64,000 bases of DNA from Tragulus kanchil (GCA_022376925.1 JAIOJX010000032.1:295606897-295670896), one strand, 5' to 3'. Shown: positions 46,556 to 58,517, counted from the stretch's first letter. Numbers and translations: made by a program. The notes: generated by a model not told the origin, from the sequence alone.

Positions 46556-47546
46556 GTAAGACACGCAGGCCAGATGCCGACTGCATCTGTGCCTTCTCAT
46601 TCTGTCCTCGGGAACCAGGGAAGAGGAAACCTTAAACCCCGTGTGCCTCTACTGGGCTCATCATTCCCGGGAAACAACTCCTGGCCTGGGAGGTGTGTGT
46701 GTGCTTGGGATAAGGTGAGAATGGACCTTCCCTATTGCCTCTTCTTCTGCGGATTCTCTCTTCTTGGCATCTCTCGGCCCTCCAGCTTCCTCTCTACCAT
46801 ACTCTTCCACTTGAAGGTCCTCATCACTTCTACAGGGACTCCTAGTCTTAGACCAGGTCCTGTGAAAGCCCTTTTTCCCATCCAGGACCTGGACAGACTG
46901 AGAAGTAAAACCAGAAGTGACAGAGGGAGGTAGATGCAGCCTTTCCTCCTGACAAGAGGAAGTGGCTTCTCTCTGAGTGGGGCACGCCTATGTGGACTGA
47001 ACCCCAGAGAGAGGCTGACTCCCACAGTGGCTGGCAGCCCTGGCCTATGGCAGACCCCACAGCTGGAGCCCTGAGGTCAGACTGCAGGGCAGGGCCCGCA
47101 GAGGAGCCCTGAGGCAGGAGGATCAGGTGTGGGACAGGAGCCAGCACTGCCCACTCACCTGTTACCCACTTTGCTATAGGTCATCATCCAGTCTCCCTGG
47201 GGTGACCTGGCATGGGGAAAGGATTCAGGCTGTCTGCTTCCAGAGTGACCCAAATCTGATCAGATCCCAATGGTAGTGCCACCCCTTCACCTCCAGGAGA
47301 GAGTCCAAATCTCTCAGTTTGGAATGAAATGGACCCAGGGTTGGGTGGCTTGTGCCCATCTCTCTCCCTCTTCTCCTTACTCCCCAGCCCCTCTCCCAAG
47401 TCTGTGAGCTACGTCAGATTCTATTAACGACTTCTTCTTGTTTCCATCTCTTTCTCTCTTAATTCACTCCTGGCTCACCTTGCATTTTACTAAGGAAAAA
47501 ATGGATTTTTCAGCCGGACTCTCTCCCCCTCCCCCCGCCCCCTTAG

Positions 47547-47647
47547 GACCAATTCTGACTCTGCTCTTCACACGAGTGCTCTGAGCACCAAGCCCCAGGA
47601 CCCCTATGGAGGAGGGGGCCAGTCGGCCTGGCCTGCCTCGTACATGG
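47547..47647 (+). CDS. CRTC3: CRTC3 exon 6, second copy in a tandem duplication (probably an assembly artefact)
   Basis: The sequence repeats exon 6 with its acceptor and donor at an offset of 1092, differing only by a shorter CT tract upstream. Splicing the first copy to the second would shift the frame: the final G of one plus the initial GA of the next reads out of phase and soon reaches TGA. Only one copy can be used in a functional mRNA, which argues against a real, fixed exon duplication. Confidence 0.7.
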
Positions 47648-48571
47648 GTAAGACACGCAGGCCAGATGCCGACTGCATCTGTGCCTTCTCATTCTGTCCT
47701 CGGGAACCAGGGAAGAGGAAACCTTAAACCCCGTGTGCCTCTACTGGGCTCATCATTCCCGGGAAACAACTCCTGGCCTGGGAGGTGTGTGTGTGCTTGG
47801 GATAAGGTGAGAATGGACCTTCCCTATTGCCTCTTCTTCTGCGGATTCTCTCTTCTTGGCATCTCTCGGCCCTCCAGCTTCCTCTCTACCATACTCTTCC
47901 ACTTGAAGGTCCTCATCACTTCTACAGGGACTCCTAGTCTTAGACCAGGTCCTGTGAAAGCCCTTTTTCCCATCCAGGACCTGGACAGACTGAGAAGTAA
48001 AACCAGAAGTGACAGAGGGAGGTAGATGCAGCCTTTCCTCCTGACAAGAGGAAGTGGCTTCTCTCTGAGTGGGGCACGCCTATGTGGACTGAACCCCAGA
48101 GAGAGGCTGACTCCCACAGTGGCTGGCAGCCCTGGCCTATGGCAGACCCCACAGCTGGACCCCTGAGGTCAGACTGCAGGGCAGGGCCGCAGAGGAGCCC
48201 TGAGGCAGGAGGATCAGGTGTGGGACAGGAGCCAGCACTGCCCACTCACCTGTTACCCACTTTGCTATAGGTCATCATCCAGTCTCCCTGGGGTGACCTG
48301 GCATGGGGAAAGGATTCAGGCTGTCTGCTTCCAGAGTGACCCAAATCTGATCAGATCCCAATGGTAGTGCCACCCCTTCACCTCCAGGAGAGAGTCCAAA
48401 TCTCTCAGTTTGGAATGAAATGGACCCAGGGTTGGGTGGCTTGTGCCCATCTCTCTCCCTCTTCTCCTTACTCCCCAGCCCCTCTCCCAAGTCTGTGAGC
48501 TACGTCAGATTCTATTAACGACTTCTTCTTGTTTCCATCTCTTTCTCTCTTAATTCACTCCTGGCTCACCT

Positions 48572-49275
48572 GACCAGCACCTTCAGCTTTGTCCCCACAT
48601 CTGCGGAGCCGTCTTTAACCTTCCTCCCTTTGCCAGCCCAGAGCCCGCCACGTCCTTCCACCATCTTGAAGCGCCTCCCTGTCAATGGGCATCTCAGCCC
48701 CTGTGCCTGCCTTCTCCATGGGTGTGCTTCTCCTCTTCTGCTCCAAGTATATTGCCTTTTTTTTTTTTTTTAATTTAGTTTAACTTTTACTTTAAATAGG
48801 AAAGCATTCCTAGTGCTCCAGGCATCACGGTATTTAAAAGGCATCAAAATTTGGTGCCTGGCAACTCTGCATCATAGAGGCTTTTATTCTTGAGGGCGGC
48901 AAGAGCGACCACCAAAGAATCTTACAGGGGAGGCTCTTGCAAGAAACCCACGGGAGGCAGCTACGTGAGGGGCTGCTCCCAGTAAAAAGATTTCCTACAG
49001 TCAGCATCTTCATAGTCTTACCTTCCGCAGAGTCATGTACCCAGGAGCCCTCAGTGATGGGGAATGTGGAGAAATTTCTTAGTAACTCATGCATGCAGAG
49101 CATACTCTAGTTGCTGACTCTAAGCTGTGCCTGAACCACGTCTGCTTCAATAAGACACCATCCAAGCCTGCCTTTCTGGGGTTTATAATCCAGCAGGAAC
49201 AATGGTTCTAAAATATTCATTCCATGTACACACTTGTCCACAAACAGGCCTGCGTGTTTAGTCTTAAAACAGGAG
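48572..49275 (+). other. CRTC3 intron 6, no recognised element
   Basis: T run at about 48757-48771; otherwise unique sequence. Confidence 0.45.
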
Positions 49276-49276
49276 A

Positions 49277-49550
49277 TTAGGGCTTCCCTGGTGGTCCAGT
49301 GGGTAACGACACCACCTTGCAGTGCAAGGGGCGCCAGTTCGATCCCTGGCCTGGGAAGATCCCACGTGCCTCGGAGCGGCTGGACCCATGTGTCCAATTA
49401 CCGAGCTGGAGCTCTGGAGCGCATGCGCTCAGAGCCGGTGCTCTGCGACAACAGAGGCCACCGCGATGGGAGGCCCACACAGGCCAAAGAATAAAGATGG
49501 ATGAAAATAAATGGATAAAAATTCAATAAAAGTGGCCAAAATAATAATAA
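49277..49550 (+). mobile_element. CHR-2-like tRNA-Glu SINE, short subtype
   Basis: ggcttccctggtggtccagt, gttcgatccctggcctggga, gtccaattaccgagctggag, 'aaagaataaagatggatgaa' and an (AAT)n tail. I saw no obvious target-site duplication. Confidence 0.92.
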
Positions 49551-49821
49551 TAATCCCTGTATGTGCTGGGGTAATGTTCTATTTATTTCCTTGGTGCATT
49601 TCAGAGATACTCTATTTATCTAAGCAGTTGGTCAAGTCTGAGCTAAGAATCAGGGCTGTCTGCATGTGCACTTGTGGGGCTGTGAGAGAACAGCTGGCTG
49701 TTGTGTTGAATTGGATGTGGATCCACAGCTTACGGTTCAGAGAAGTAGGATCTGTGGGAAGATAGAGTAGTTCAGCTTCCACATAGGTAGTTATAAGTAG
49801 GGTGTAGGAAAGTATAAGCCT

Positions 49822-49960
49822 ATGAACTCCTTGGTAGTCCAGTAGTTAAGAATCTTACTTCTAATGCACGGGCTATGGGCTTGATACCTAGTCAGAGAAC
49901 TAAGATGCCACATGCCTGCCACATGGTGTGGTCAAAAAAAAAAAAAAAGAAGAAGAAGAA
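49822..49960 (+). mobile_element. CHR-type SINE, diverged
   Basis: 'actccttggtagtccagtag', 'ttaagaatcttacttctaat' and 'gagaactaagatgccacatg' with an A/GAA-rich tail. Confidence 0.8.
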
Positions 49961-49974
49961 AGGAATGTGTGCTT

Positions 49975-50134
49975 AGGGCTTGCCCAGTGGCTCAGTGGTA
50001 AAGAATCTGCCTGCAATTCAGGAGACTTGGGTTTGATCCCTGGGTCAGAAAGAGCCCCTGGAGGAGGAAATGGCAATCCACTCCAGTTATTCTTGCATGA
50101 AAAATTGCATGGATAGAGGAGCCTGGCAGGCTAC
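49975..50134 (+). mobile_element. Bov-tA SINE
   Basis: 'gcttgcccagtggctcagtg', gaatctgcctgcaattcagg, 'ggtttgatccctgggtcaga' and 'gaggagcctggcaggctac'. Its 3' end is truncated. Confidence 0.92.
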
Positions 50135-50333
50135 CTCCCTGCCACATGGCATCATCAAAAAAAAGTGGGGGGAAAGGTGGATGTGTAAGCCTAAAAAAGG
50201 TACAGCAAGATCTTAGTCTTCCTGGATTGGGAGCAAACCAGACTGATGTTTTAACCTGCACCTCCTGAGAAAGGCTGCATTTCTGCCTCTGCCACCTTGC
50301 ATTTGTGTTGCCCTCTGTTTAAAGTTTATGCTT

Positions 50334-50410
50334 CTCCCATCCAAGTATTAACCAGGCCCAACCCTGCTTAGCTTCCGAGATTGGGTGCATTCAGGGTGGT
50401 GTGGCCTATC
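50334..50410 (-). pseudogene. 5S rRNA pseudogene (fragment)
   Basis: Read on the minus strand this matches 5S rRNA from near its 5' end to about position 90: ACCACCCTGAA, CGGAAGCTAAGCAGGGT, GGGCCTGGTTA and ACTTGGATGGGAGA are all present. It is truncated at the 3' end, has several C-to-T type changes and lacks 10 nt between two direct ATCTC repeats (near RNA position 35). It is a dead copy, common in mammalian genomes, lying within CRTC3 intron 6. Confidence 0.9.
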
Positions 50411-51750
50411 TACGTAAAAGAGATAACTATTGTCAATGCACTGTGGGTCTAAGGGATGATACATGGGGGCTATGCGACAGCCTGGAGGAATGGGATGGGG
50501 GAATAGGATATATATATGACTAATCTGGAATAATATATATCTGTAAACAACAAAACTCTGTAAAATCAAAAAAGCAAAATAAAAAAACTTGTGATTGTGG
50601 GAAAAAAAAAAAAAGAGAGTCTATGCCTCTCTAGAAAGGGCCAGAGGCCTAGACAGAGCAAGGAAATCATAAGTAACAAGGCTTGGAGGTCAGAGTGGAG
50701 AAAGAGAGGGAAAAAAAACCCCAAAAACTAAAGCAAGTGATTAATTGAGTGAAGTATTTATGCTAAGAGTGATGCAGCCTCCCAGGGAAGAGGTGAGAAG
50801 TGTCAGAAGGCGGGAGTGAGGCTGAATAAGAAAAGCCGAGGAGTGTTGATCCTAGCAGACTCTAGCCCCGTAGGGAAGCAGAAAGAAAGAAATCCTGGAG
50901 CCAAGCCCCTGGGTCCCTCCTTTTCACATCAGAGCCTGTCCTAGTTGTGCCCGACATCTGACAACCATGGAAGGTGGGCTGACCTCCAGCTTGAATGTCT
51001 GAACTGTGTCATGCTCTAGTTGCCTTGGAAGTATTGCAGAACTCAGAAACACATCCAAATATGGCTGTGTTTACATGGGAAAGCCAGTGTGTCTAAAATA
51101 TTCAAGTCTCCAAGGATAGGAATTATTTCTGGAGAATTCTATCTGTTGGTGGGAGCTATTTTAAATAGTTCCATGTCTTTCCCCTGTCATTCATGAAAAT
51201 TTCTCATTTGCTTTCCTTTTGGACTTTTAAAAATATCGACTAGCTTTGCAAAAAGGTATTTCTCATTATAGGAGCGACCAAATAAAGTAAAGATTTAAAA
51301 AGTGATGGGAAAATATAATTGAAGCTGGGAATTGGGCTCCGCAGCAGAAAGCAATAACTGCCCTTTTTCCCCCTGGAAATCTTTCCTGAGCATAATGATG
51401 TAGCCTCAATTAATGTTCCCACTTTTTTTTTTTGGCTCTGAGCAAATGATAAGGAAGCATCTGCTGACAGCTTAACTACATAAGCAATAAACTGTGTTAC
51501 ATTCATAAGCAGAGGTTTGTGTCCCAAGAAGACAAAGCCATTAGGCTGATACATGGTTAGTAATTTTCATAATGGTTATTCAATTGCGTGACAGGCATCC
51601 ATGGTGAGTAGTTGATAGAAATGAGTGAAATAAACATTTGTGCAACCAAAGGCGATTTTTTAAATCCCTCTCATCTTGTTTAATTATCCAGAATTTATAA
51701 AGAAAAATGTTGATCGTTTCCCTGCCAGCATGCACAGTTTAACTATCATT
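50411..51750 (+). other. CRTC3 intron 6, no recognised element
   Basis: An AT-rich stretch at 50500-50620 ends in an A run (about 50601-50613). Nothing else is recognised. Confidence 0.4.
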
Positions 51751-51752
51751 TC

Positions 51753-51780
51753 ACACACACACACTCACACACACACATAG
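51753..51780 (+). repeat. (CA)n microsatellite, interrupted
   Basis: cacacacacacactcacaca followed by more CA, with one CT interruption. Confidence 0.9.
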
Positions 51781-51975
51781 CCCGACAGGTAAGCCCGATG
51801 GCCCCCTGCAACACTTGCCTGTTGCCCTGTTGCCTGTAGCCTAGGCCTGTCCCTAACCCCACTCTGCTCATCACCAGTGAGGGTGGTCCGTCCTTTCAGG
51901 GTGTGGTCTAGAGCTCAGGGTAGAGGAGGGCATGATGCTTGTCTTCTTGGCACCCAGAGCTGTAAAGTGTGAGTC

Positions 51976-54109
51976 TCACTAGCTTTGAGACCCTCAGCCC
52001 TGAGCTCCTCCCCAGGCCTGCTTTGGACCCCAGTGAGCTTGCCACAGGTAATCCCATACCTTTGACCAACACCATTAAAGTTTAAAATGCAAATAACCCA
52101 GACAGAACTGAGCCTGTTGGAGGAGGGCATGGCTACCCACTCCAGAATTCTTGTCTGGGAAAGAGGAGCCTAGAGGGCTACAGTCCATGGGGTCACAAAG
52201 AGTCAGACTCGACTGAGTGACTAAACAGAAACAAGAGAGAGGGAGAGAAGTGAGCCTGATGAGGATCCTTGCTTGCAGAGATGGGAAGAAGAGGGGAATG
52301 GCAAAGACATCCACAATCTAAAGAGGGGACAGAAGTGTCACACAGATGACAGGAGGGCCCAGAATAGGGGGCTCTTAAAGGACACCCTCTGGCTAACTGC
52401 TCCACTGCCTGCCCCCTCCTCTATTCAGCAGACCCAGGGTGGGTCTTGGGCAGGAGGGTGGGGAGCAGGCGCACAGTCTCGGTTCCGCTCGGGTCAGCCC
52501 TTGGTGGCTCCGAGAGCTCGAGGTTTCTTGGAGCCGCACGCAGCTTTGATCTGGCTGTTCTGTCCCCTGCGGGGCTGATCCATGTTTCCTCTGTTTCCAG
52601 ATACATGGTCAAAACCCGTTCCCTTTTATTTTTATTCCTTTATTTATAGTTGTATCATCTGATATTTATTATCTAGTAGTAAAAATCCAGACTTGAATAT
52701 TTGGAAAAAATTTTCACAATGTGAGAGTGACGAGTTAAGTTTTATTTGGGACAAAATGAGGACTGCAGCCCAGGAGACAGCATTTCAGATAGCTCTGAGA
52801 GGCTGCTCTGAGGAGGCGAGGGGAGGAGCCAGGGTATGTGGGAGTTTTACAACAAAAAGCAGGTCTTCTGAACATCGAAAGATTATTGTTAATGAAAGAA
52901 AAGCAGATAACCCAAGTTAAGGAATTTAGCACTTCTCTGTGTATGGGAAGATGCAGGAGTCTGGGCTCACTGAAATCATTCCTTTCCTATGCACCTCAGC
53001 TATGGAGTGGGGCGTTATCCTGTGTTTTCTCATCCCTCCTGGGTCCTAGTCACTAGCTTTGAGACCCTCAGCCCTGAGCTCCTCCCCAGGCCTGCTTTGG
53101 ACCCCAGTGAGCTTGCCACAGGTAATCCCATACCTTTGACCAACACCATTAAAGTTTAAAATGCAAATAACCCAGACAGAACTGAGCCTGTTGGAGGAGG
53201 GCATGGCTACCCACTCCAGAATTCTTGTCTGGGAAAGAGGAGCCTAGAGGGCTACAGTCCATGGGGTCACAAAGAGTCAGACTCGACTGAGTGACTAAAC
53301 AGAAACAAGAGAGAGGGAGAGAAGTGAGCCTGATGAGGATCCTTGCTTGCAGAGATGGGAAGAAGAGGGGAATGGCAAAGACATCCACAATCTAAAGAGG
53401 GGACAGAAGTGTCACACAGATGACAGGAGGGCCCAGAATAGGGGGCTCTTAAAGGACACCCTCTGGCTAACTGCTCCACTGCCTGCCCCCTCCTCTATTC
53501 AGCAGACCCAGGGTGGGTCTTGGGCAGGAGGGTGGGGAGCAGGCGCACAGTCTCGGTTCCGCTCGGGTCAGCCCTTGGTGGCTCCGAGAGCTCGAGGTTT
53601 CTTGGAGCCGCACGCAGCTTTGATCTGGCTGTTCTGTCCCCTCGGGCTGATCCATGTTTCCTCTGTTTCCAGATACATGGTCAAAACCCGTTCCCTTTTA
53701 TTTTTATTCCTTTATTTATAGTTGTATCATCTGATATTTATTATCTAGTAGTAAAAATCCAGACTTGAATATTTGGAAAAAATTTTCACAATGTGAGAGT
53801 GACGAGTTAAGTTTTATTTGGGACAAAATGAGGACTGCAGCCCAGGAGACAGCATTTCAGATAGCTCTGAGAGGCTGCTCTGAGGAGGCGAGGGGAGGAG
53901 CCAGGGTATGTGGGAGTTTTACAACAAAAAGCAGGTCTTCTGAACATCGAAAGATTATTGTTAATGAAAGAAAAGCAGATAACCCAAGTTAAGGAATTTA
54001 GCACTTCTCTGTGTATGGGAAGATGCAGGAGTCTGGGCTCACTGAAATCATTCCTTTCCTATGCACCTCAGCTATGGAGTGGGGCGTTATCCTGTGTTTT
54101 CTCATCCCT
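51976..54109. repeat. Tandem duplication 13 (period 1072-1074 bp)
   Basis: Copy A is about 51976-53037 and copy B about 53050-54109, with filler cctgggtcctag. A difference at cctgcggggctga against cctcgggctga is seen. Confidence 0.95.
52117..52228 (+). mobile_element. BovA SINE fragment
   Basis: 'ggaggagggcatggctaccc', 'ccagaattcttgtctgggaa' and 'acagtccatggggtcacaaa'. Repeated at 53191-53302. Confidence 0.9.
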
Positions 54110-54610
54110 TGAGTCTCCTCAGGGCTCACCGTGGGGAGTGGCTGCCGTCTGATGGCGGCTGGGTGGCAGGTGTTCTTTCTTCCAGAGTTCCCTGGTGGCT
54201 GCAGTCGCTAGTGACTGTGACATCCTTTGTTTACTGCTATGGCAGGAAACATTCCATTTCTCACATACTCTGGTTGTACATTAGCTTGAAGCAAACACAT
54301 CGGTTATGGCCATCATTATCCTTCTAGTTACCGAAACTCTAAACGCAGAGTTAATTGTCTTTAATTACTCTCATTCCCACACCCATTCAGTAGCCAAGTC
54401 CCGTTCATTCCATACCTGCTATGTGTCTCAAATCTGCCCTCTTTCCTGTCCTCGCTGCCAGTAAATACCCCATGTCTTTCCTTCTTGCCTGGACTATTAG
54501 GGTGGTTTTCCACTCAGTCTCCCTGCCTTTTGACTTTCTCCTTTCAATATATCCCCTCATTTTTGGGGAACAGTTTCTCCCCACAAAGAGCAAATACATG
54601 TATACGTATA

Positions 54611-54815
54611 GGCTTCCCAGGTGGCTCCGTGGTAAAGAAACTACCTGCCAACACAGGAACTGCAGGAGACGCGGGTTCAATCTCAAGGTCGGGAAGTTCC
54701 CTGGGAGGAGGCAATGGCAACCCACTCTGGTGTACTCCTTCCTGGGGAATTCCATGTACAGAGGAGCCTCGTGGGCTATGGTCCATGGGGTCACAAAGAG
54801 CTGGACATGACTGAT
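54611..54815 (+). mobile_element. Bov-tA SINE
   Basis: ggcttcccaggtggctccgt, 'aggagacgcgggttcaatct', 'aggcaatggcaacccactct' and 'aaagagctggacatgactga'. Repeated at 55693-55897. Long open frames on both strands here are SINE read-through. Confidence 0.93.
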
Positions 54816-54824
54816 TATTTACGC

Positions 54825-54912
54825 ATGTATTCGTATAGCTGATTCACTTTGCTTACAGTAGAAACTAACACAACATTGTAAAGCAGCTATACTCCAATAA
54901 AAAATTTTTAAA
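54825..54912 (+). mobile_element. Artiodactyl L1 3' tail, sense
   Basis: 'gctgattcactttgcttaca', 'aactaacacaacattgtaaa' and 'gcagctatactccaataaaa' are the ruminant L1 3' end. Repeated at 55907-55994. Confidence 0.88.
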
Positions 54913-56289
54913 GAGAAAGAAAAAAGAGCAGTGTCTCTAAAGTGGAGCTAGAATCATGTCACTTCCCTAACAAAAACCTTCCATCCCTTGAATCAAGCCA
55001 GATTACTTGCAGACGGCTTCAAGCCAGCCTCATCTTCCTCCTGTTTTGAGCCAGACCACACTGTTGTCCGCCCTTGCTGTACCCTCCCCTCTTCCTTCTC
55101 GTTCTGTCTTTGCACTGGGGCCTCCCCTCCCACCATCCGTTAAGGAATTTAGCACTTCTCTGTTATGGTCCGGGTGTTTTCTCATCCCTTAGGAGTCTCC
55201 TCAGGGCTCACCGTGGGGAGTGGCTGCCGTCTGATGGCGGCTGGGTGGCAGGTGTTCTTTCTTCCAGAGTTCCCTGGTGGCTGCAGTCGCTAGTGACTGT
55301 GACATCCTTTGTTTACTGCTATGGCAGGAAACATTCCATTTCTCACATACTCTGGTTGTACATTAGCTTGAAGCAAACACATCGGTTATGGCCATCATTA
55401 TCCTTCTAGTTACCGAAACTCTAAACGCAGAGTTAATTGTCTTTAATTACTCTCATTCCCACACCCATTCAGTAGCCAAGTCCCGTTCATTCCATACCTG
55501 CTATGTGTCTCAAATCTGCCCTCTTTCCTGTCCTCGCTGCCAGTAAATACCCCATGTCTTTCCTTCTTGCCTGGACTATTAGGGTGGTTTTCCACTCAGT
55601 CTCCCTGCCTTTTGACTTTCTCCTTTCAATATATCCCCTCATTTTTGGGGAACAGTTTCTCCCCACAAAGAGCAAATACATGTATACGTATAGGCTTCCC
55701 AGGTGGCTCCGTGGTAAAGAAACTACCTGCCAACACAGGAACTGCAGGAGACGCGGGTTCAATCTCAAGGTCGGGAAGTTCCCTGGGAGGAGGCAATGGC
55801 AACCCACTCTGGTGTACTCCTTCCTGGGGAATTCCATGTACAGAGGAGCCTCGTGGGCTATGGTCCATGGGGTCACAAAGAGCTGGACATGACTGATTAT
55901 TTACGCATGTATTCGTATAGCTGATTCACTTTGCTTACAGTAGAAACTAACACAACATTGTAAAGCAGCTATACTCCAATAAAAAATTTTTAAAGAGAAA
56001 GAAAAAAGAGCAGTGTCTCTAAAGTGGAGCTAGAATCATGTCACTTCCCTAACAAAAACCTTCCATCCCTTGAATCAAGCCAGATTACTTGCAGACGGCT
56101 TCAAGCCAGCCTCATCTTCCTCCTGTTTTGAGCCAGACCACACTGTTGTCCGCCCTTGCTGTACCCTCCCCTCTTCCTTCTCGTTCTGTCTTTGCACTGG
56201 GGCCTCCCCTCCCACCTCCTTCCTGAGCATCTGAGTCCCTGCAGGTGCCACAAGTTGGACATTGTCCACTGGAGCTCTGACTCTGAACG

Positions 56290-56440
56290 TCCTAGCAGTG
56301 TGATCTCAGGGGTGAGACCAGTACCTGCCTCCCAGGGCTGCTGAGGGAGGACCTGAGATGGTCCGTGTGAGTGCCTGGCATGTAGGAAGCAAACAGTCAT
56401 GCTGGCTCTGTTACCATCATCCTCATCATTGTCCTCAGTG
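56290..56440 (+). mobile_element. MIR SINE (3' part)
   Basis: 'accagtacctgcctcccagg', 'gagtgcctggcatgtaggaa' and 'accatcatcctcatcattgt' correspond to the MIR 3' half. Confidence 0.75.
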
Positions 56441-57085
56441 CCTAACTCAGGTGCCATCTCCTCCACAAAGCCTTCCTTATGTCCCAGTCTGACAGAGAGG
56501 GTGGCCCTAACAGGATATTGTGTAGGCTATCTGCTCACCACTCAGGCAATTCCACAGGTAGCCCTCCGTTATGTCTTTAAGTTCCAGGGTCAGGTTAGAC
56601 TTGCTCACTAAATGGAAGCTGGCCTTACTAATGAAACCCAGAGTGATTAGTGCCTTAAAGATAAATGAGATGCTTCAACATATCAGATCAGATTGCTGGG
56701 TCAAGCTTCATTTTTCATCTGTAATAGAGGGGTCATTTATAGCGAGCCAAATGGTCAGGTTCCCAGTATGAGAGGTACAGGGAAACCAAACTATGGGTCA
56801 GAAGCGTCTCCCCTCCCTCTGAGGTGCTGGCTGTAGGGCTGCGCCTTCCGTCTCTCTGTGCCTTCTGTCTCTCTGCAACTGTCTCCTAGCGTTCTGTCCC
56901 TCTGCCTGTCTGTGGTCCATGTGTTAGATCGTGACTAAGCTACAGCCTCATCCAGGTCTCTCCAGCCATACTGTCCTCTGAGCTGATTGTTAAAGTGTCA
57001 GTTCCTGGGCCCATTCTCTCAGCTTCTGAATCAAAATCTGCATGATTTTGGCCCATGAGCCAGGATTTTAGCAAGCTTACCCAAG
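56441..57085 (+). other. CRTC3 intron 6, no recognised element
   Basis: No exon or named repeat recognised. Confidence 0.4.
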
Positions 57086-57087
57086 TA

Positions 57088-57236
57088 GTCTTTGTTGTTG
57101 TTTTTGTTTAGTTGCGGTTGTGTCAGACTGCCTATGACCCAAGGACTGCAGCATGCCAGGCTTCCCTGTCATTGACTGTCTCCTGGAGTTTGCTTATACT
57201 CATGTTGAGTCGATGATGCCATGCAACCATCTCATG
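57088..57236 (-). mobile_element. BovB LINE 3' fragment, antisense
   Basis: 'ccaaggactgcagcatgcca', 'ggagtttgcttatactcatg' and 'atgccatgcaaccatctcat'. Confidence 0.88.
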
Positions 57237-57369
57237 AAGTAGTCTTTATATGCACTAAATAGAGAGTTAAATCATTAACTTGGATCCTGTTTCTCGGGAC
57301 CTAAGAGAAATGCTATCTTTATGAGTGTGCTTAACTTTTAAATTCTTTAAAAAAGTTTTTTAATCTGTT

Positions 57370-57656
57370 TTTTTTGTTGTTGTTGCTATGCAGGCTTTTC
57401 TCTAGTTGTGACGATAGGGGACTACTCTCTAATTTCAGGGCCCAGGCTTCTCATTGCTGTGGCTTCTCTTGTGGTAGAGCACAGACTCTAGGGCCCAAGG
57501 GCTCAGTAGTGGTGGCTCCAGGCTCTAGAGCACAGGCTTATGGTGTGCTGGCTTACTTGCTCCAAGCCATGTGGGATCTTCCCAGACCAGGGATCAAATC
57601 CCTGTCTCCTGCATTGACAGGTGGATTCTTTACCACTGAGCCACCAGGGAGGCCTG
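57370..57656 (-). mobile_element. CHR-1-type SINE, antisense (nearly full length)
   Basis: 'tttctctagttgtgacgata', 'gctgtggcttctcttgtggt', 'catgtgggatcttcccagac' and head gccaccagggaggcct. Confidence 0.92.
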
Positions 57657-57942
57657 TCTGCTTAATTTTTAATTTTTGTGCTTCTAGGGATTCTCAGTAT
57701 TGCCCAGCCCCTGGGCGCCTGTAAAATGTTAATCTTCCACGTGTGTTACAAAACTTCCTTCCATGTTCTATTGTCTCCCCTGCTCTGGATCTCATGGCCA
57801 CACCTGACAGGCAGTGCGGGAGCTTAATTATGTTGAATGGATGGTTGTTAAACATTTAGTTTAAGCTTTATAGGATAATCAGGTTAATTTATAGATTAAG
57901 CTTATTCAGAAACATATGTAAACTTGAAGTGAGCCATACTTG

Positions 57943-58058
57943 TCAATAGACATGAGTTTGAGCAAGCTCCGGGAGATGGTTAAGGACAGGGAATCCTGGT
58001 GTGTCACAGTACATGGGATAGCAAAGTTGGACACGACTGAGTGACTGAACTGAACTGA
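57943..58058 (+). mobile_element. BovB LINE 3' tail, sense
   Basis: 'gacatgagtttgagcaagct', 'ggttaaggacagggaatcct' and gactgagtgactgaactgaa. Confidence 0.9.
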
Positions 58059-58515
58059 AAGCTATATTTAATAGCTTAGAACTTAAAAATTTGTCCTGAT
58101 ATTATACCAAAAACTCATATGGTATATTTGATTGCTCTGAGGAGAATGCCACTGTATGACGTTCTTGGAACAGTTCTTATATTTTGGTTTAGAACAATAA
58201 AATATACCCTACTTGTCATCTGCAGTATGTTGTATGGATTAAAAATACTCTATTGAGTCAGAATTTCTTACAAGTCAAATTTTTAAAACTTTGTGACCAG
58301 GTATCATATATACTGTTGAAATTGACTGAGACTCCAGATAAATTTCTTCTTTAAATGACTGCTTGCAAGAAATAACAATAGACAACACAGAGCTTCTGGT
58401 TTGTTCCTCTAGACAGTCAAATGTGAGTGTGAAACAGTGATGCAGACTTTTAAAATTACCTCCTCCTCCCCCATGAAGAAGCACTTGGAAGAGAGTTTTG
58501 CTCTGTAAGAGTCAG
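58059..58515 (+). other. CRTC3 intron 6, no recognised element
   Basis: AT-rich unique sequence. Confidence 0.4.
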
Positions 58516-58517
58516 AA

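Larger units (their letters stand above)
46386..48571. repeat. Tandem duplication 12 (period 1092-1095 bp), contains CRTC3 exon 6, overlapping duplication 11
   Basis: Copy A is about 46386-47480 and copy B about 47481-48571. Copy B has one T and one CT fewer near its start, and differs at ctggagccctgagg against ctggacccctgagg and at gggcccgcag against gggccgcag. The junction is ctcacct|tgcattt. Confidence 0.96.
54111..56216. repeat. Tandem duplication 14 (period 1082 bp), adjoining duplication 13
   Basis: Copy A is about 54111-55134 and copy B about 55193-56216. Between them, 55135-55192 is a shortened, error-rich version of 53989-54110 (ttaaggaatttagcacttct, then about 70 bp missing, then ttttctcatccctt). 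Confidence 0.95.

Noticed and set aside
46514..46933. 139-residue frame overlapping CRTC3 exon 6
   Set aside because: It is out of frame with the CRTC3 reading and continues into the intron; the exon's own frame fits the protein family.
54405..54810. 129-residue open frames on both strands (repeated at 55487-55892)
   Set aside because: They read through a Bov-tA SINE (motifs such as GDAGSISRSG in the SINE frame); overlapping frames on both strands are typical of SINE sequence.
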